From positions 1 to 14,147 of the forward strand of contig SVCR01000015.1 of the NCBI GenBank assembly GCA_015058265.1: DNA of 14,147 nucleotides, in the 5' to 3' direction. The position numbers and the translations under genes were made by a program. The notes under the pieces are model-generated. The model ran no database searches. It saw only the letters and a program-made list of their open reading frames with translations, and was not told the origin of the DNA. Shown piece by piece: positions 7,088 through 14,147 of this stretch (positions are counted from its first letter, which is position 1; the number at the start of each line of letters is the position of its first letter). The DNA is from Clostridiales bacterium. Its GTDB lineage: Bacteria > Bacillota_A > Clostridia > Peptostreptococcales > Anaerovoracaceae.

Positions 7088-8281
7088 TGCTTCCTGCTCA
7101 TCCTGTCTAGAAGACTCAGTGTTGAGACAATACAGAGTGCATCTGTTGTCCATAATGAACTCCAGATAAGGCATCCCTTCTTTATCACTGCTTGTGAATG
7201 TCATCTCCCACTTCATGCCTTCATTTGTTAATCTGTCTGCGGCTATGCTTTCCGCAAAGGTGCCAATCTCTGGATCTTGTATCAGCATCCTGAACTCAGC
7301 CCCGTTCACTGTTTCATCCAATTCTGCATTTACTCTATATTTGATTCCTTCCGGAGCTTCTTCTGAGATGCAACTAAAATCGATCATTACCGGAAGTCGG
7401 TCTTCTACGCCCTTATCGTCGCGGATATCCTCCATGAGCTTTTGCCACTCCTCCGGCGTTTCCGGTGCGATTCCCATGTTCGGTATGTCACCGTAGAGTG
7501 CCCTTATTACTGGCATATCAGACTCCTCGCTGAAGAGAAGTCTGACGAATTTGTCCGGATACCTGAGAAAGGCTCTTGCTCTTCGCCTCGGCCTGCTTGT
7601 CTCCTCATTGATCATTGTGCTGTGGCATATGAGTATGGTCTTGATCGGTGTCTCTGCATACACATTATTCATACATGCGGAATCGAACTGCTCGACCTCT
7701 GTGAAGAACACCGGATCGGGATACTTTCTGCCCAGCCAGGCGATCCATGCTGAAAGAGCGTCCTCCATGCTTATGAACGTCTTCTTATGCTTGAGATCGT
7801 ATATCGTTGCTATCTCCTGACTGCTGTCAGAATTGTCATAACAGACCACTGCATATGGCTTTTCCGTTACCTGATTGTAGTAAACGGTCCTGCTGCATTC
7901 ATCAGATCCAACATCAAACTGATCTTCCTTGTAGATCCTTTTGTTTGATTCCTTTTTATTATTAGTTTCTTCCGGATAAACTTTGATCTTGAACAGCTGG
8001 TCCTCTTCCATCAGAAACGGCTCGCCTTTTCTGACCAACTGGGTCTCTGTCCCTGCGATCCAATTGAACATGTTCTCGAATATGACATTCTCCGCCCCTG
8101 TTTCATCCTTGAGCCTGTTGAATGTCCGAAGGTGATTCCATCTGGAGCCGCATGCTGCGACAACGACATCATAGCCAGCTTTGTTCATTGCCTCGGCTCT
8201 TGTGAACATCGTTTCACTCCTCCCGCCGGCGGCAAGACCGAGTACGTCCGTCAGAAAAATAGCAGTTCTCCTGTTGCTCAT
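7085..8281 (-). CDS. GT4-like paralogue lacking the catalytic Rossmann domain, 398 aa
   Basis: This is a shortened relative of the next gene. Its N-terminus aligns well: TDVLGLAAGGRSETMFTRAE matches the neighbour's TDMFSASSGGR region. Further on, MEDALSAWIAWLGRKYPDP (residues 172-190) matches MQSAQEYWIADLAREYGDP, and ICHST (218-222) matches MVHST. Homology continues through the end of the first Rossmann half (ALYG, 261-264). It then jumps directly to the linker helix (PEEWQKLMEDI, 276-286) and a beta-rich C-terminal domain (about 295-390). Roughly 190 residues holding the donor-binding half and the EX7E glutamates are absent, so it cannot be a classical glycosyltransferase. The frame is intact and has a good ribosome binding site (GGAGAAGG), so it does not look like a decaying pseudogene. 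It is the first gene after a strong promoter. It may be a non-catalytic partner or scaffold of the downstream enzyme; that role is inference. Confidence 0.8.
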   Translation of the reverse strand: MSNRRTAIFLTDVLGLAAGGRSETMFTRAEAMNKAGYDVVVAACGSRWNHLRTFNRLKDETGAENVIFENMFNWIAGTETQLVRKGEPFLMEEDQLFKIKVYPEETNNKKESNKRIYKEDQFDVGSDECSRTVYYNQVTEKPYAVVCYDNSDSSQEIATIYDLKHKKTFISMEDALSAWIAWLGRKYPDPVFFTEVEQFDSACMNNVYAETPIKTILICHSTMINEETSRPRRRARAFLRYPDKFVRLLFSEESDMPVIRALYGDIPNMGIAPETPEEWQKLMEDIRDDKGVEDRLPVMIDFSCISEEAPEGIKYRVNAELDETVNGAEFRMLIQDPEIGTFAESIAADRLTNEGMKWEMTFTSSDKEGMPYLEFIMDNRCTLYCLNTESSRQDEQEA

Positions 8282-8386
8282 AATTACCTTCTCCGATCAG
8301 TTGATCTTGATTCTATAATTACTGAATACAATGCCGGATACAGCTATGATACGCATACATCATACTGCTCTGGCACAGTTATAATT

Positions 8387-8416
8387 ATTATATTCTATAC
8401 AGCATGCTCTCGTCAA
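8387..8416 (-). promoter_or_regulatory. Near-consensus sigma-A promoter for the glycosyltransferase-TagGH operon
   Basis: On the minus strand TTGACG (8416-8411) is followed after 18 nt by TATAAT (8392-8387). This is five of six and six of six matches to the consensus. The start point would be near 8380, giving a leader of about 98 nt to the ATG at 8281. It lies just beyond the terminator of the preceding unit, so it probably drives the whole run of genes down to the exporter. Confidence 0.82.
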
Positions 8417-8481
8417 AATTTAGAAGAGATTTATATTCCGAGCGAAGCTCTCTGCGTGCCTCAATAAATATCACTACACCA

Positions 8482-8508
8482 TAAAAGCCTCACCACAAAA
8501 GTGAGGCT
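8482..8508 (-). terminator. Rho-independent terminator after the ricin/beta-propeller gene
   Basis: The minus strand has AGCCTCAC, a 7-nt loop, GTGAGGCT and then TTTAT: an 8-bp perfect stem (8508-8501 with 8493-8486) followed by a short T tract. It begins about 30 nt past the stop codon of the 828-residue protein gene. The 258-nt gap in which it lies is the longest non-coding stretch of the window; it otherwise holds the next operon's promoter and leader. Confidence 0.85.
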
Positions 8509-8539
8509 CGGTCTCAAGAATCATATTACATCCGGATAA

Positions 8540-11026
8540 TTATGCGTAGATGTAATTCTGAAGAGCATCTGCGAAGGCTGCGACAACTGCTTCATTTCCT
8601 TCTTTGATGAAATCGACATTGACACTCTGAAGGTTCCTGATATCAGTGCCGTAAACAACTCCTATACCGTGCTTCAGCTTGCTGCTGAAAGTACCACCGT
8701 AGTATACAAGGTATGTATCCCGGATCTTGAGCAGACAGCATCTGTATATTCCCGTATTATCCCAATTAGCAGAACCAGTCGTCGGCCTGAGAATGACCTC
8801 AGCGTTGCTCCATCCTGTCAATCCGTTGTCCGAAGAAGAATACCATAGATCCATCCTATTGCGATTGTCCCACTGATCGAACGCAGCCAATACTGCTTCG
8901 TACCCTTTATCGGTTTTCTCGATATCAAAATGCCAGGTCTTCATTCCTGTATACTCATATGGGATATTCAGTCTTATCTCATCAGTCCAGTTGTCAAAGT
9001 CTGCAGTTTCACGATAGTATATATCACCTGTTTGGCTGCCTACATACCAGACTCTGTAGATCCCGTCCTCATATATGAACACAGGACTTATGCAGTCTCT
9101 GACGTTGACATCAGGCATGAAGATGATCTCTTCTTTATCCTCTTCCCCGTTTCTGTCAGTCCAATGTATTCCATCATACGATACTGCCATGTAGATCCTG
9201 GTCTTACTCCCTTCGACAAGTCTCCAGAACACCTCCATCCTGCCGGTATTCGGATTGTACAGCATATGTGTATCTGAGTTATGGATGGACTTGGCTCCAT
9301 CGAGATGAGTATCATGCAGTGGATTGGTAAGGCCTTCCGGGATCGTCCAATTCACCAAGTCATTACTTGCGGCTATGCACGGATCCTCGTAGTCTGAATT
9401 TGCATTCGGATAAGGTGTATATGCCATCCAGTATTTATAACCATTCCATGGCTCATCGAATGCAACAACTTTAGGATGGTAAGCCTGATAGTCTTCATGT
9501 GGGTATTCTTCTCCCGCCTCTGTATACCAGTCCGCCTTTATTTTGAGTGCAGTTAAACAGTTGACAGCATTATTCGACGCCTTGGCCTTCCTCATCAACC
9601 ATGCACGCGACTCATTCTCTCTGAACGGAAGCAATACGAGGCTGGCTCCGCTTGTGATAGTATCGTTGACAACAGCGAGCTGCTTCCTTGTTACGGCAGA
9701 CCTGATGTAGTATCCTCTGGTATCTGTTGCAGTCTCAAATGTCCAGAACTGAGTTCCGGAGTTGTTAAAATCGTTGATATATACATTGGTGCCATTGACG
9801 TCCAGCACTTTGCCCGAGTTCGTGTTGAGAAGAACATAATATCCGTACGCGTTGCTCCATACGAGTTCAAACAGCTGCGAGATATTGACATTTTTATTGC
9901 TGCGCTTCTGTGCTACGGCATCTGACCCGCTCGTCTTGCTTGCCTTCTCAACTCCAACAGCAAATCCGGTGGATGACCCGTTCCAGAATGAATAAGAATC
10001 ATCAGGTACGATAGGCACAGGCTTCATCAGGCTGACTGCTCTGCCTGCAGTATCATCCCTGAATCTGAGGATGAGGCCCTTTCCCTTGGATGAATCACCA
10101 TAGCCTACAGTGTATCTATTATCTGCGGCACTGAGCAATACATATGAGCCGTTCTCGACATCATACAGGATCCTCCACTTCTGACATGCTTTGCCGAGAT
10201 ATCTTCCGAGGACGATACTATTGCCTGATACAACCATACCGTTTTTGATCTGCAGTACCTTGCCCGTCTTGGAGGATACGATCCTGAAAGTATTATCCCC
10301 ATTAGGCACGAAAGAGAATCTCTGGCCGATGGAGTCATTAGATGTCCACAGCTGCAGACTATTTCCGGATATATCGAATATGAACTCTGTGTTGCTGATC
10401 CTGATAGTTAAGGCATCTGTATTGATCACATCATTAGGGGTCAGCTCTCTGTACTTACCGTTCCAATACTGGATCGCCTCCTGCTGGTAAGGATCCGTTG
10501 TAACACCGTCTGCAGCATCAGAATCAGGCTCTGATGCATCATTTGATCCAGAAGCGTCATCCTGTATTCTATCAACGGTGATCTCATCGGCCCCAATCAA
10601 CGCATCCGTATCAGATCCCTCAGCCTCTATGCTTCCGGCTCCGACTTCTGTATAGTCCTGATCATCCAAAGTTGGGCTGTCTATATCAGCTTCAGTATCA
10701 GCCTTTGAGGAGCCATTACTTCCGGTCCCTGTACTCGCATCAGAAAGCTCTTCATCAAATCCGGAGCTCCGATTCGAATCATCATTATCTGTTACTGCAG
10801 CCGGGGCTGATGGTACATCTGATGAGACCTTGTCAGGCTCTTGTTCAGTTGACGTGGATGCAGGGGTTTCCTGAACGACGCACTCTTTCTCTGAATCCGC
10901 ATCGCTGCTGATATCTTCAGCATATACAGTCGAAAACCCGCATGCGAACAACAGTAAAACAAACGATGCCACTATCACGAGCATCGTTCGTATTAATTCA
11001 TTATATGAATATCTTCTCTGTTCCAT
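8540..11026 (-). CDS. Secreted protein: acidic linker, two ricin-type beta-trefoils, GH43-like beta-propeller
   Basis: This 828-residue exported protein starts with a signal peptide or anchor (hydrophobic 13-30, likely cleavage after VYA at 36). A low-complexity linker rich in Asp, Ser, Glu and Thr follows (about 37-185). Two ricin-B-like carbohydrate-binding regions come next (about 200-335 and 345-480), with QxW/F-type motifs GQRF (234-237), CQKW (281-284) and TQFW (425-428). The C-terminal part (about 495-800) looks like a five-bladed GH43/GH32-type propeller: YHPKVVAF (516-523), WNGYKYWMAYTPYP (527-540), then repeated D-G-YRVWYVG and LWYSSSDNG blade motifs. I cannot place the catalytic acid and base with confidence, so it may be a hydrolase or only a glycan-binding propeller. 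There is no LPXTG or SLH motif. AAGGG precedes the ATG, and the previous gene ends 29 nt upstream. A role in binding or trimming a glycosylated wall polymer is inferred from position. Confidence 0.8.
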   Translation of the reverse strand: MEQRRYSYNELIRTMLVIVASFVLLLFACGFSTVYAEDISSDADSEKECVVQETPASTSTEQEPDKVSSDVPSAPAAVTDNDDSNRSSGFDEELSDASTGTGSNGSSKADTEADIDSPTLDDQDYTEVGAGSIEAEGSDTDALIGADEITVDRIQDDASGSNDASEPDSDAADGVTTDPYQQEAIQYWNGKYRELTPNDVINTDALTIRISNTEFIFDISGNSLQLWTSNDSIGQRFSFVPNGDNTFRIVSSKTGKVLQIKNGMVVSGNSIVLGRYLGKACQKWRILYDVENGSYVLLSAADNRYTVGYGDSSKGKGLILRFRDDTAGRAVSLMKPVPIVPDDSYSFWNGSSTGFAVGVEKASKTSGSDAVAQKRSNKNVNISQLFELVWSNAYGYYVLLNTNSGKVLDVNGTNVYINDFNNSGTQFWTFETATDTRGYYIRSAVTRKQLAVVNDTITSGASLVLLPFRENESRAWLMRKAKASNNAVNCLTALKIKADWYTEAGEEYPHEDYQAYHPKVVAFDEPWNGYKYWMAYTPYPNANSDYEDPCIAASNDLVNWTIPEGLTNPLHDTHLDGAKSIHNSDTHMLYNPNTGRMEVFWRLVEGSKTRIYMAVSYDGIHWTDRNGEEDKEEIIFMPDVNVRDCISPVFIYEDGIYRVWYVGSQTGDIYYRETADFDNWTDEIRLNIPYEYTGMKTWHFDIEKTDKGYEAVLAAFDQWDNRNRMDLWYSSSDNGLTGWSNAEVILRPTTGSANWDNTGIYRCCLLKIRDTYLVYYGGTFSSKLKHGIGVVYGTDIRNLQSVNVDFIKEGNEAVVAAFADALQNYIYA

Positions 11027-11055
11027 ATTTTTCCCTTATTTCCCTGCAGGAACTA

Positions 11056-12012
11056 CTATTTATCAGTCTTATTCTTCGCTTTAGGAGCAGGTTTAGTTCT
11101 GACCTTCTTGTACTTAGACCAGGCTGAATAATACTTCTTCCCATCTGATGTCTTGAATGTCCGGATCCTGAATCTGTATACCTGACCCGGATTGAGTTTC
11201 TTAATAACTCTTTTTACAGTCTTGTTATTGTTGATGGTTATTTTCTTGGTTACCTTCTTACTCTTCTTACCGACTTTATTTACAGTCGTATACTGGATCT
11301 GATATCCGCTGGTCTCCTTGGCTTGTTTCTTCCAGATGACAGTGATTCTCTTCTGCTTAGCCTGCAGTTTTCTGACTGCTGTCCCTTTAGGAAGGATCTT
11401 GTAAGTAGCTTCATGCCAGTCAAAATCATACTTGCTACTGTCAGCGGGTATGACATCGACGTAGTGTAATCCAACCGTCTTCGCACCACTTCGCTTGCCA
11501 TCGATCCACACCTCGTATGCTGAAGAGCTGAGCCTCTTGCCGCCTGCCGTCACCTTGACTGTCGGAGAGAGAGCTTTTCCGTTATAGACAAGTGTCCCGG
11601 AAACCTTGACTGTCGCATCGGCAAAGAATTTCTTTACTATCGCTTTCTTGGTATAGGTATTTCCATCGACTGTGAATGATACGGAATAGGTATTTCCCCA
11701 TGCCGCTTTGCTATCAGATGGTAGTTCCATCACAAACTGGCCATCTTCATCGAATGACGTATCTGATGATCCGGACATGGATATCGTGATATTTGCGACA
11801 TCTTCTTCAGTAAGACCGTAAGCACCCAGATATTCAGGCTCGTATCCGCCTCTGATAAATGCTTCTCCTTCAGATGCATTGACAGCTACTCCAACATTAA
11901 TGAATTCCTGATATTTGTCCCCCGTTGCCAGCATCTGTTCTGCAGAAACAGCGCACGGAAATGCCGCTACCATCATTACCGCTATCAGCACTGCTGCAAT
12001 TCTCTTCTTCAT
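11056..12012 (-). CDS. Secreted Ig-like/fibronectin type III surface protein, lysine-rich
   Basis: This 318-residue exported protein has a clean signal peptide (MKKR, hydrophobic core 5-20, cleavage near AVSA at 24). The following region (about 25-125) I do not recognise. An Ig-like bacterial surface repeat runs from about 135 to 207 (KVSGTLVYNGKALSPTVKV and a closing ATYKILPKG). A fibronectin type III domain spans about 209-307, with NPGQVYRFRIRTF and YSAWSKYKKVRTK as its typical last strands. The C-terminal half and tail are strongly basic, which would favour binding to anionic wall polymers. There is no catalytic motif and no sorting signal. The start is supported by GAAGGAAGG just before the ATG. 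It sits 29 nt ahead of the ricin/propeller gene, so the two are probably co-expressed. Ig-like plus FN3 tails of this style are common in Clostridia surface proteins; the specific function is unknown. Confidence 0.75.
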   Translation of the reverse strand: MKKRIAAVLIAVMMVAAFPCAVSAEQMLATGDKYQEFINVGVAVNASEGEAFIRGGYEPEYLGAYGLTEEDVANITISMSGSSDTSFDEDGQFVMELPSDSKAAWGNTYSVSFTVDGNTYTKKAIVKKFFADATVKVSGTLVYNGKALSPTVKVTAGGKRLSSSAYEVWIDGKRSGAKTVGLHYVDVIPADSSKYDFDWHEATYKILPKGTAVRKLQAKQKRITVIWKKQAKETSGYQIQYTTVNKVGKKSKKVTKKITINNNKTVKRVIKKLNPGQVYRFRIRTFKTSDGKKYYSAWSKYKKVRTKPAPKAKNKTDK

Positions 12013-12047
12013 GGTCCCTTCCTTCTCTACCTAATATTGGATTCTTG

Positions 12048-12053
12048 ATTATA
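12048..12053 (-). promoter_or_regulatory. Possible -10 element before the FN3 protein gene
   Basis: The 86-nt gap between the peptidase and FN3 genes carries TATAAT on the minus strand, about 36 nt before the ATG. No convincing -35 hexamer lies at the right distance and there is no extended -10 TG, so an internal promoter is only a possibility. Readthrough from upstream is equally likely. Confidence 0.25.
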
Positions 12054-12098
12054 CTATATCGCGTCCCCAAAAGCTCCTTTATTTAAGCTTAAAAAATC

Positions 12099-13562
12099 TT
12101 ATTTCCCGTATATCAGCAGGTATCCTCTGTCAGCCTTGGTATCATAGAAGTCAGCTCCGGCTCCGGTATAATTGTCTCTGCATACCGACCAGTTGCCGTA
12201 GCATCCTATATAAGAGACCATTTTGCTTACACTGAGTCTTCCTGTCTTGACGAGGCCGTCATCGCCCCATACCGAAGAATCCTTGAATACCGAGTCAGCG
12301 ATGATCGGGTGATTGTTCTTGTCGAGTCCGATAAGGACAATAGTATGGATGCTGCTTGACAGACCGCCGCTGCTGCCGTTGTTGAATGTCATGATGACCG
12401 GATCTCCGTTCTTGAGATGCTCGGTTATTTCCTTTACGCATTCACTCTTGTTAGAAGCAGGCAGTTTATACTTGACGCCGTATGCGTCAAGTATCTTGGT
12501 CATGCCCAGCAATGTGATCGGCATATCCCCGTTCTTGCCGTCTTTCTTATAGTTCTTGTAGAACGCTTTGTGTCCGAGAACATCGTATTCGACTTCACTG
12601 ATTATCTTATTCGGAGGATAGTCCTTAAGCGTAGGAACTGTAGCGTTCAGTACGGTAGTCAGCGCTGCTGTGGAGCAGCCGTGCAGGTGCATGTATCTTG
12701 AGTAAGTCTTGAATCCGCCTGCCTGCCAGTAGATCTTGTAGTGGTATGTAAAGCCCTTATTGTTAGTCACATCCGCACCTACGGTCTTGATCCTCGTCGA
12801 TGCCTTGGCGATGAACTTAACGCCTGTCTTTTTAAATCTGTACACTTCCACAGACTTGCCGCAGTCGATACATTCAGCTGTCGTTCTGGTGCCGTCGGTA
12901 CCCCAGTCCTCTGAGCTGACTCTGTGGGAACCGTATTTGGAATCCTCCAGGCAAGAAGGCATCTTGACCTTCTTCATGCTGCCTCCCGAAGACTTCTTGA
13001 CCGGGAAAGCAACATAATCTGCGCACACGTAGACATACTTCTTGCCGGCCTTGACCTTGTACCAGTTCATCTTCGAGCCTTTGAGCTTGGCCTTCAGCAC
13101 GACATCAAGCTGTGCGCCGTAGTTGAACAGCCCGACTTTTTTCATTTTCACTCCCGGACCGACACGGTAGTTCAGATAAGCTACTGTTCTTCCTTTCACA
13201 TGGGAATAATCGAGGCTGTCTACAAGATCTGCCCTGACATAGCCCTTCTTCTTGCCGGCTGTTACATAGTACCAGCGAGTCTTCTTCGAGGTCTTGTTCT
13301 TTTTGGTAAAGATCTCCTTATGGATCGTGATCTTCCTGTTGTTCCTCAGCTTTCCGACCTTCTTTGAGTTGACGCTCGTTTTGGCTCTGAGTATCGCCCC
13401 GCCTCTGGAGTCTATCCTTCCGGTCGCGTTCTTGGCTGATGCTGCATGCGTATCGACAGCTGCCGCGGCCGCCGTCAGCATCACGAACAATGAAATGATC
13501 AGCGCTCTGATCATCAGGCGCTTAGCTGCAGATCCGCTGATCGATGCTGTTGTGTTGTACAT
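12099..13562 (-). CDS. Secreted double-SH3 protein with C39/papain-like cysteine peptidase domain
   Basis: This 487-residue exported protein has a long signal peptide (hydrophobic 18-36, cleavage near THA at 40). Two bacterial SH3-type domains follow (about 46-115 and 117-187), with WYYVTAGKKKGYVRADLV and NWYKVKAGKKYVYVCADYV as their closing strands; such domains bind cell-wall peptide. A Cys/His cluster (C204, H213, C231, C234, the last two as CIDCG) precedes the catalytic region. The C-terminal domain (about 285-487) fits the C39-like peptidase fold: nucleophile C296 in LHGCSTAAL, H406 in SSIHTIVLIGLD and D423 in IADS. It may cleave wall peptides or secreted proteins; the target is unknown. 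The start has GGGAGG about 5 nt upstream. A second Met (M17) would give a shorter signal peptide but lacks a ribosome binding site. It begins 25 nt after the transferase gene upstream and is probably in its operon. Confidence 0.82.
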   Translation of the reverse strand: MYNTTASISGSAAKRLMIRALIISLFVMLTAAAAAVDTHAASAKNATGRIDSRGGAILRAKTSVNSKKVGKLRNNRKITIHKEIFTKKNKTSKKTRWYYVTAGKKKGYVRADLVDSLDYSHVKGRTVAYLNYRVGPGVKMKKVGLFNYGAQLDVVLKAKLKGSKMNWYKVKAGKKYVYVCADYVAFPVKKSSGGSMKKVKMPSCLEDSKYGSHRVSSEDWGTDGTRTTAECIDCGKSVEVYRFKKTGVKFIAKASTRIKTVGADVTNNKGFTYHYKIYWQAGGFKTYSRYMHLHGCSTAALTTVLNATVPTLKDYPPNKIISEVEYDVLGHKAFYKNYKKDGKNGDMPITLLGMTKILDAYGVKYKLPASNKSECVKEITEHLKNGDPVIMTFNNGSSGGLSSSIHTIVLIGLDKNNHPIIADSVFKDSSVWGDDGLVKTGRLSVSKMVSYIGCYGNWSVCRDNYTGAGADFYDTKADRGYLLIYGK

Positions 13563-13587
13563 TGCATCCTCCCTGTCCCGATCTCTC

Positions 13588-14147
13588 TCAGGACGCTTTT
13601 TCTTCCGTGTGTTCTTTCTTCGCTTCTTTCTTGGATTTTTTCTTTTTTGTTTCTTTTTCTCTTGCTGCTTTATCCTGCTCGGCTTTCACACGAGCAGCTT
13701 CTTCCAGCTCTGCGTGTTTAGCTGTCAGGTAATCTACAGTTCTTACTGTGCTCTCGCCGATATATGACCAGCCCTCTTCTCTTGCTGCTTTCCTGCCCTG
13801 CGCAAAGCGAGGATCGTTGAGGCATTCGTCAACAAGCTTACCGATCTCAGGCATGTTCTCGTCCGTTAACTGCTGCCCCAGCTGCGGCAGGACCCTGAAA
13901 GTCCACAGCTCCTCATCGAGCCAGCACGCGTCATATGGAGAAGCGTCGAACTGGACGTCGGTATATATGACAGGCTTGTCAAACACCAGGCTGAAGTCGA
14001 ATATGATACCGGAGAAATCAGATATCAGGATATCCGCTCTTCTCAGAACATCAAAATTGTCATTGTCCTTGTTCCACTCCAGACGGTCGCTTTCCGGGAA
14101 TTGCTTCATAAGCGAGTCCAGCATTTCCTTTTCGCTTGTATATGACT
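13588..14147 (-). CDS. CDP-glycerol glycerophosphotransferase, TagB/TagF-like (5' part outside window)
   Basis: Only the last 185 or so codons are present; the frame stays open to base 14147, so the N-terminal part lies beyond the window. The visible piece has the C-terminal signature of CDP-glycerol transferases: ADILISDFSGIIFDFSLVF followed by DKPVIYTD. Here the usual DYSS/DYSG loop is DFSG. The catalytic WHG and HP motifs lie outside. A later helical stretch (EGWSYIGESTVRTVDYL) is typical of the TagB-like subgroup. The protein ends in a highly charged helical tail of about 40 residues rich in Lys and Glu (ending KKEHTEEKAS), which is not part of the fold. The gene is followed after 25 nt by the SH3/peptidase gene. 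It probably primes or extends the same polyol-phosphate polymer as the large transferase; which step cannot be decided from this piece. Confidence 0.85.
   Translation of the reverse strand, partial: SYTSEKEMLDSLMKQFPESDRLEWNKDNDNFDVLRRADILISDFSGIIFDFSLVFDKPVIYTDVQFDASPYDACWLDEELWTFRVLPQLGQQLTDENMPEIGKLVDECLNDPRFAQGRKAAREEGWSYIGESTVRTVDYLTAKHAELEEAARVKAEQDKAAREKETKKKKSKKEAKKEHTEEKAS

Noticed and set aside
7085..8281. Pseudogene reading of the short GT4 paralogue
   Set aside because: The frame is uninterrupted, the ribosome binding site and promoter are good, and the missing segment coincides with a domain boundary. A functional reduced protein is the better reading, though not proven.
12069..12098. 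Terminator after the peptidase gene
   Set aside because: Only a 5-bp AAGCT/AGCTT stem with a 10-nt loop and two T residues is present on the minus strand, too weak to call.
1..14147. CRISPR arrays, tRNA or rRNA genes, insertion sequences, attachment sites
   Set aside because: No regularly spaced direct repeats, cloverleaf-type sequences, transposase-like proteins or flanking terminal repeats were seen.

Overview
All the genes I can support in this window lie on the minus strand, so transcription runs from high to low coordinates. Gene families, strong purine-rich ribosome binding sites (AGGAGA type), a sigma-A-type promoter, an intrinsic terminator and secreted proteins with SH3, Ig-like and FN3 modules all point to a Gram-positive Firmicute. 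A Clostridia member (Lachnospiraceae or related Eubacteriales) is most likely; this is an inference from gene style, not from a marker gene. Base composition looks moderate throughout, and I see no mobile element, RNA gene or CRISPR array.

The window looks like part of a locus for a phosphopolyol cell-wall polymer of the wall-teichoic-acid or related capsule type. It forms two transcription units. The upstream unit (14147 to 8540) holds the C-terminal end of a TagB/TagF-type CDP-glycerol glycerophosphotransferase. Three exported proteins follow: a double-SH3 protein with a C39/papain-like cysteine peptidase domain, a lysine-rich Ig-like/FN3 surface protein, and a large protein with an acidic linker, two ricin-type beta-trefoils and a GH43-like beta-propeller. 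A clear hairpin terminator at about 8482-8508 closes this unit.

The downstream unit starts at a near-consensus promoter (TTGACG, 18 nt, TATAAT at 8416-8387). It encodes, in order: a short GT4-like paralogue that has lost its catalytic half; an intact TagE/TarM/GtfA-like GT4 glycosyltransferase; a 1252-residue protein with two complete CDP-glycerol glycerophosphotransferase domains; and the TagG/TagH-like ABC exporter, whose ATPase runs off the window at base 1.

Together the genes describe polymer building (the two glycerophosphotransferases), sugar decoration (the GT4 pair), export (TagGH) and surface proteins that may bind, trim or remodel the finished wall. The most notable points are the GT4 pair with a precise loss of the C-terminal Rossmann domain in one member, the bifunctional polymerase with an unassigned central region, the lectin/beta-propeller protein placed inside a teichoic-acid locus, and a Cys/His cluster resembling a zinc ribbon in the secreted peptidase.
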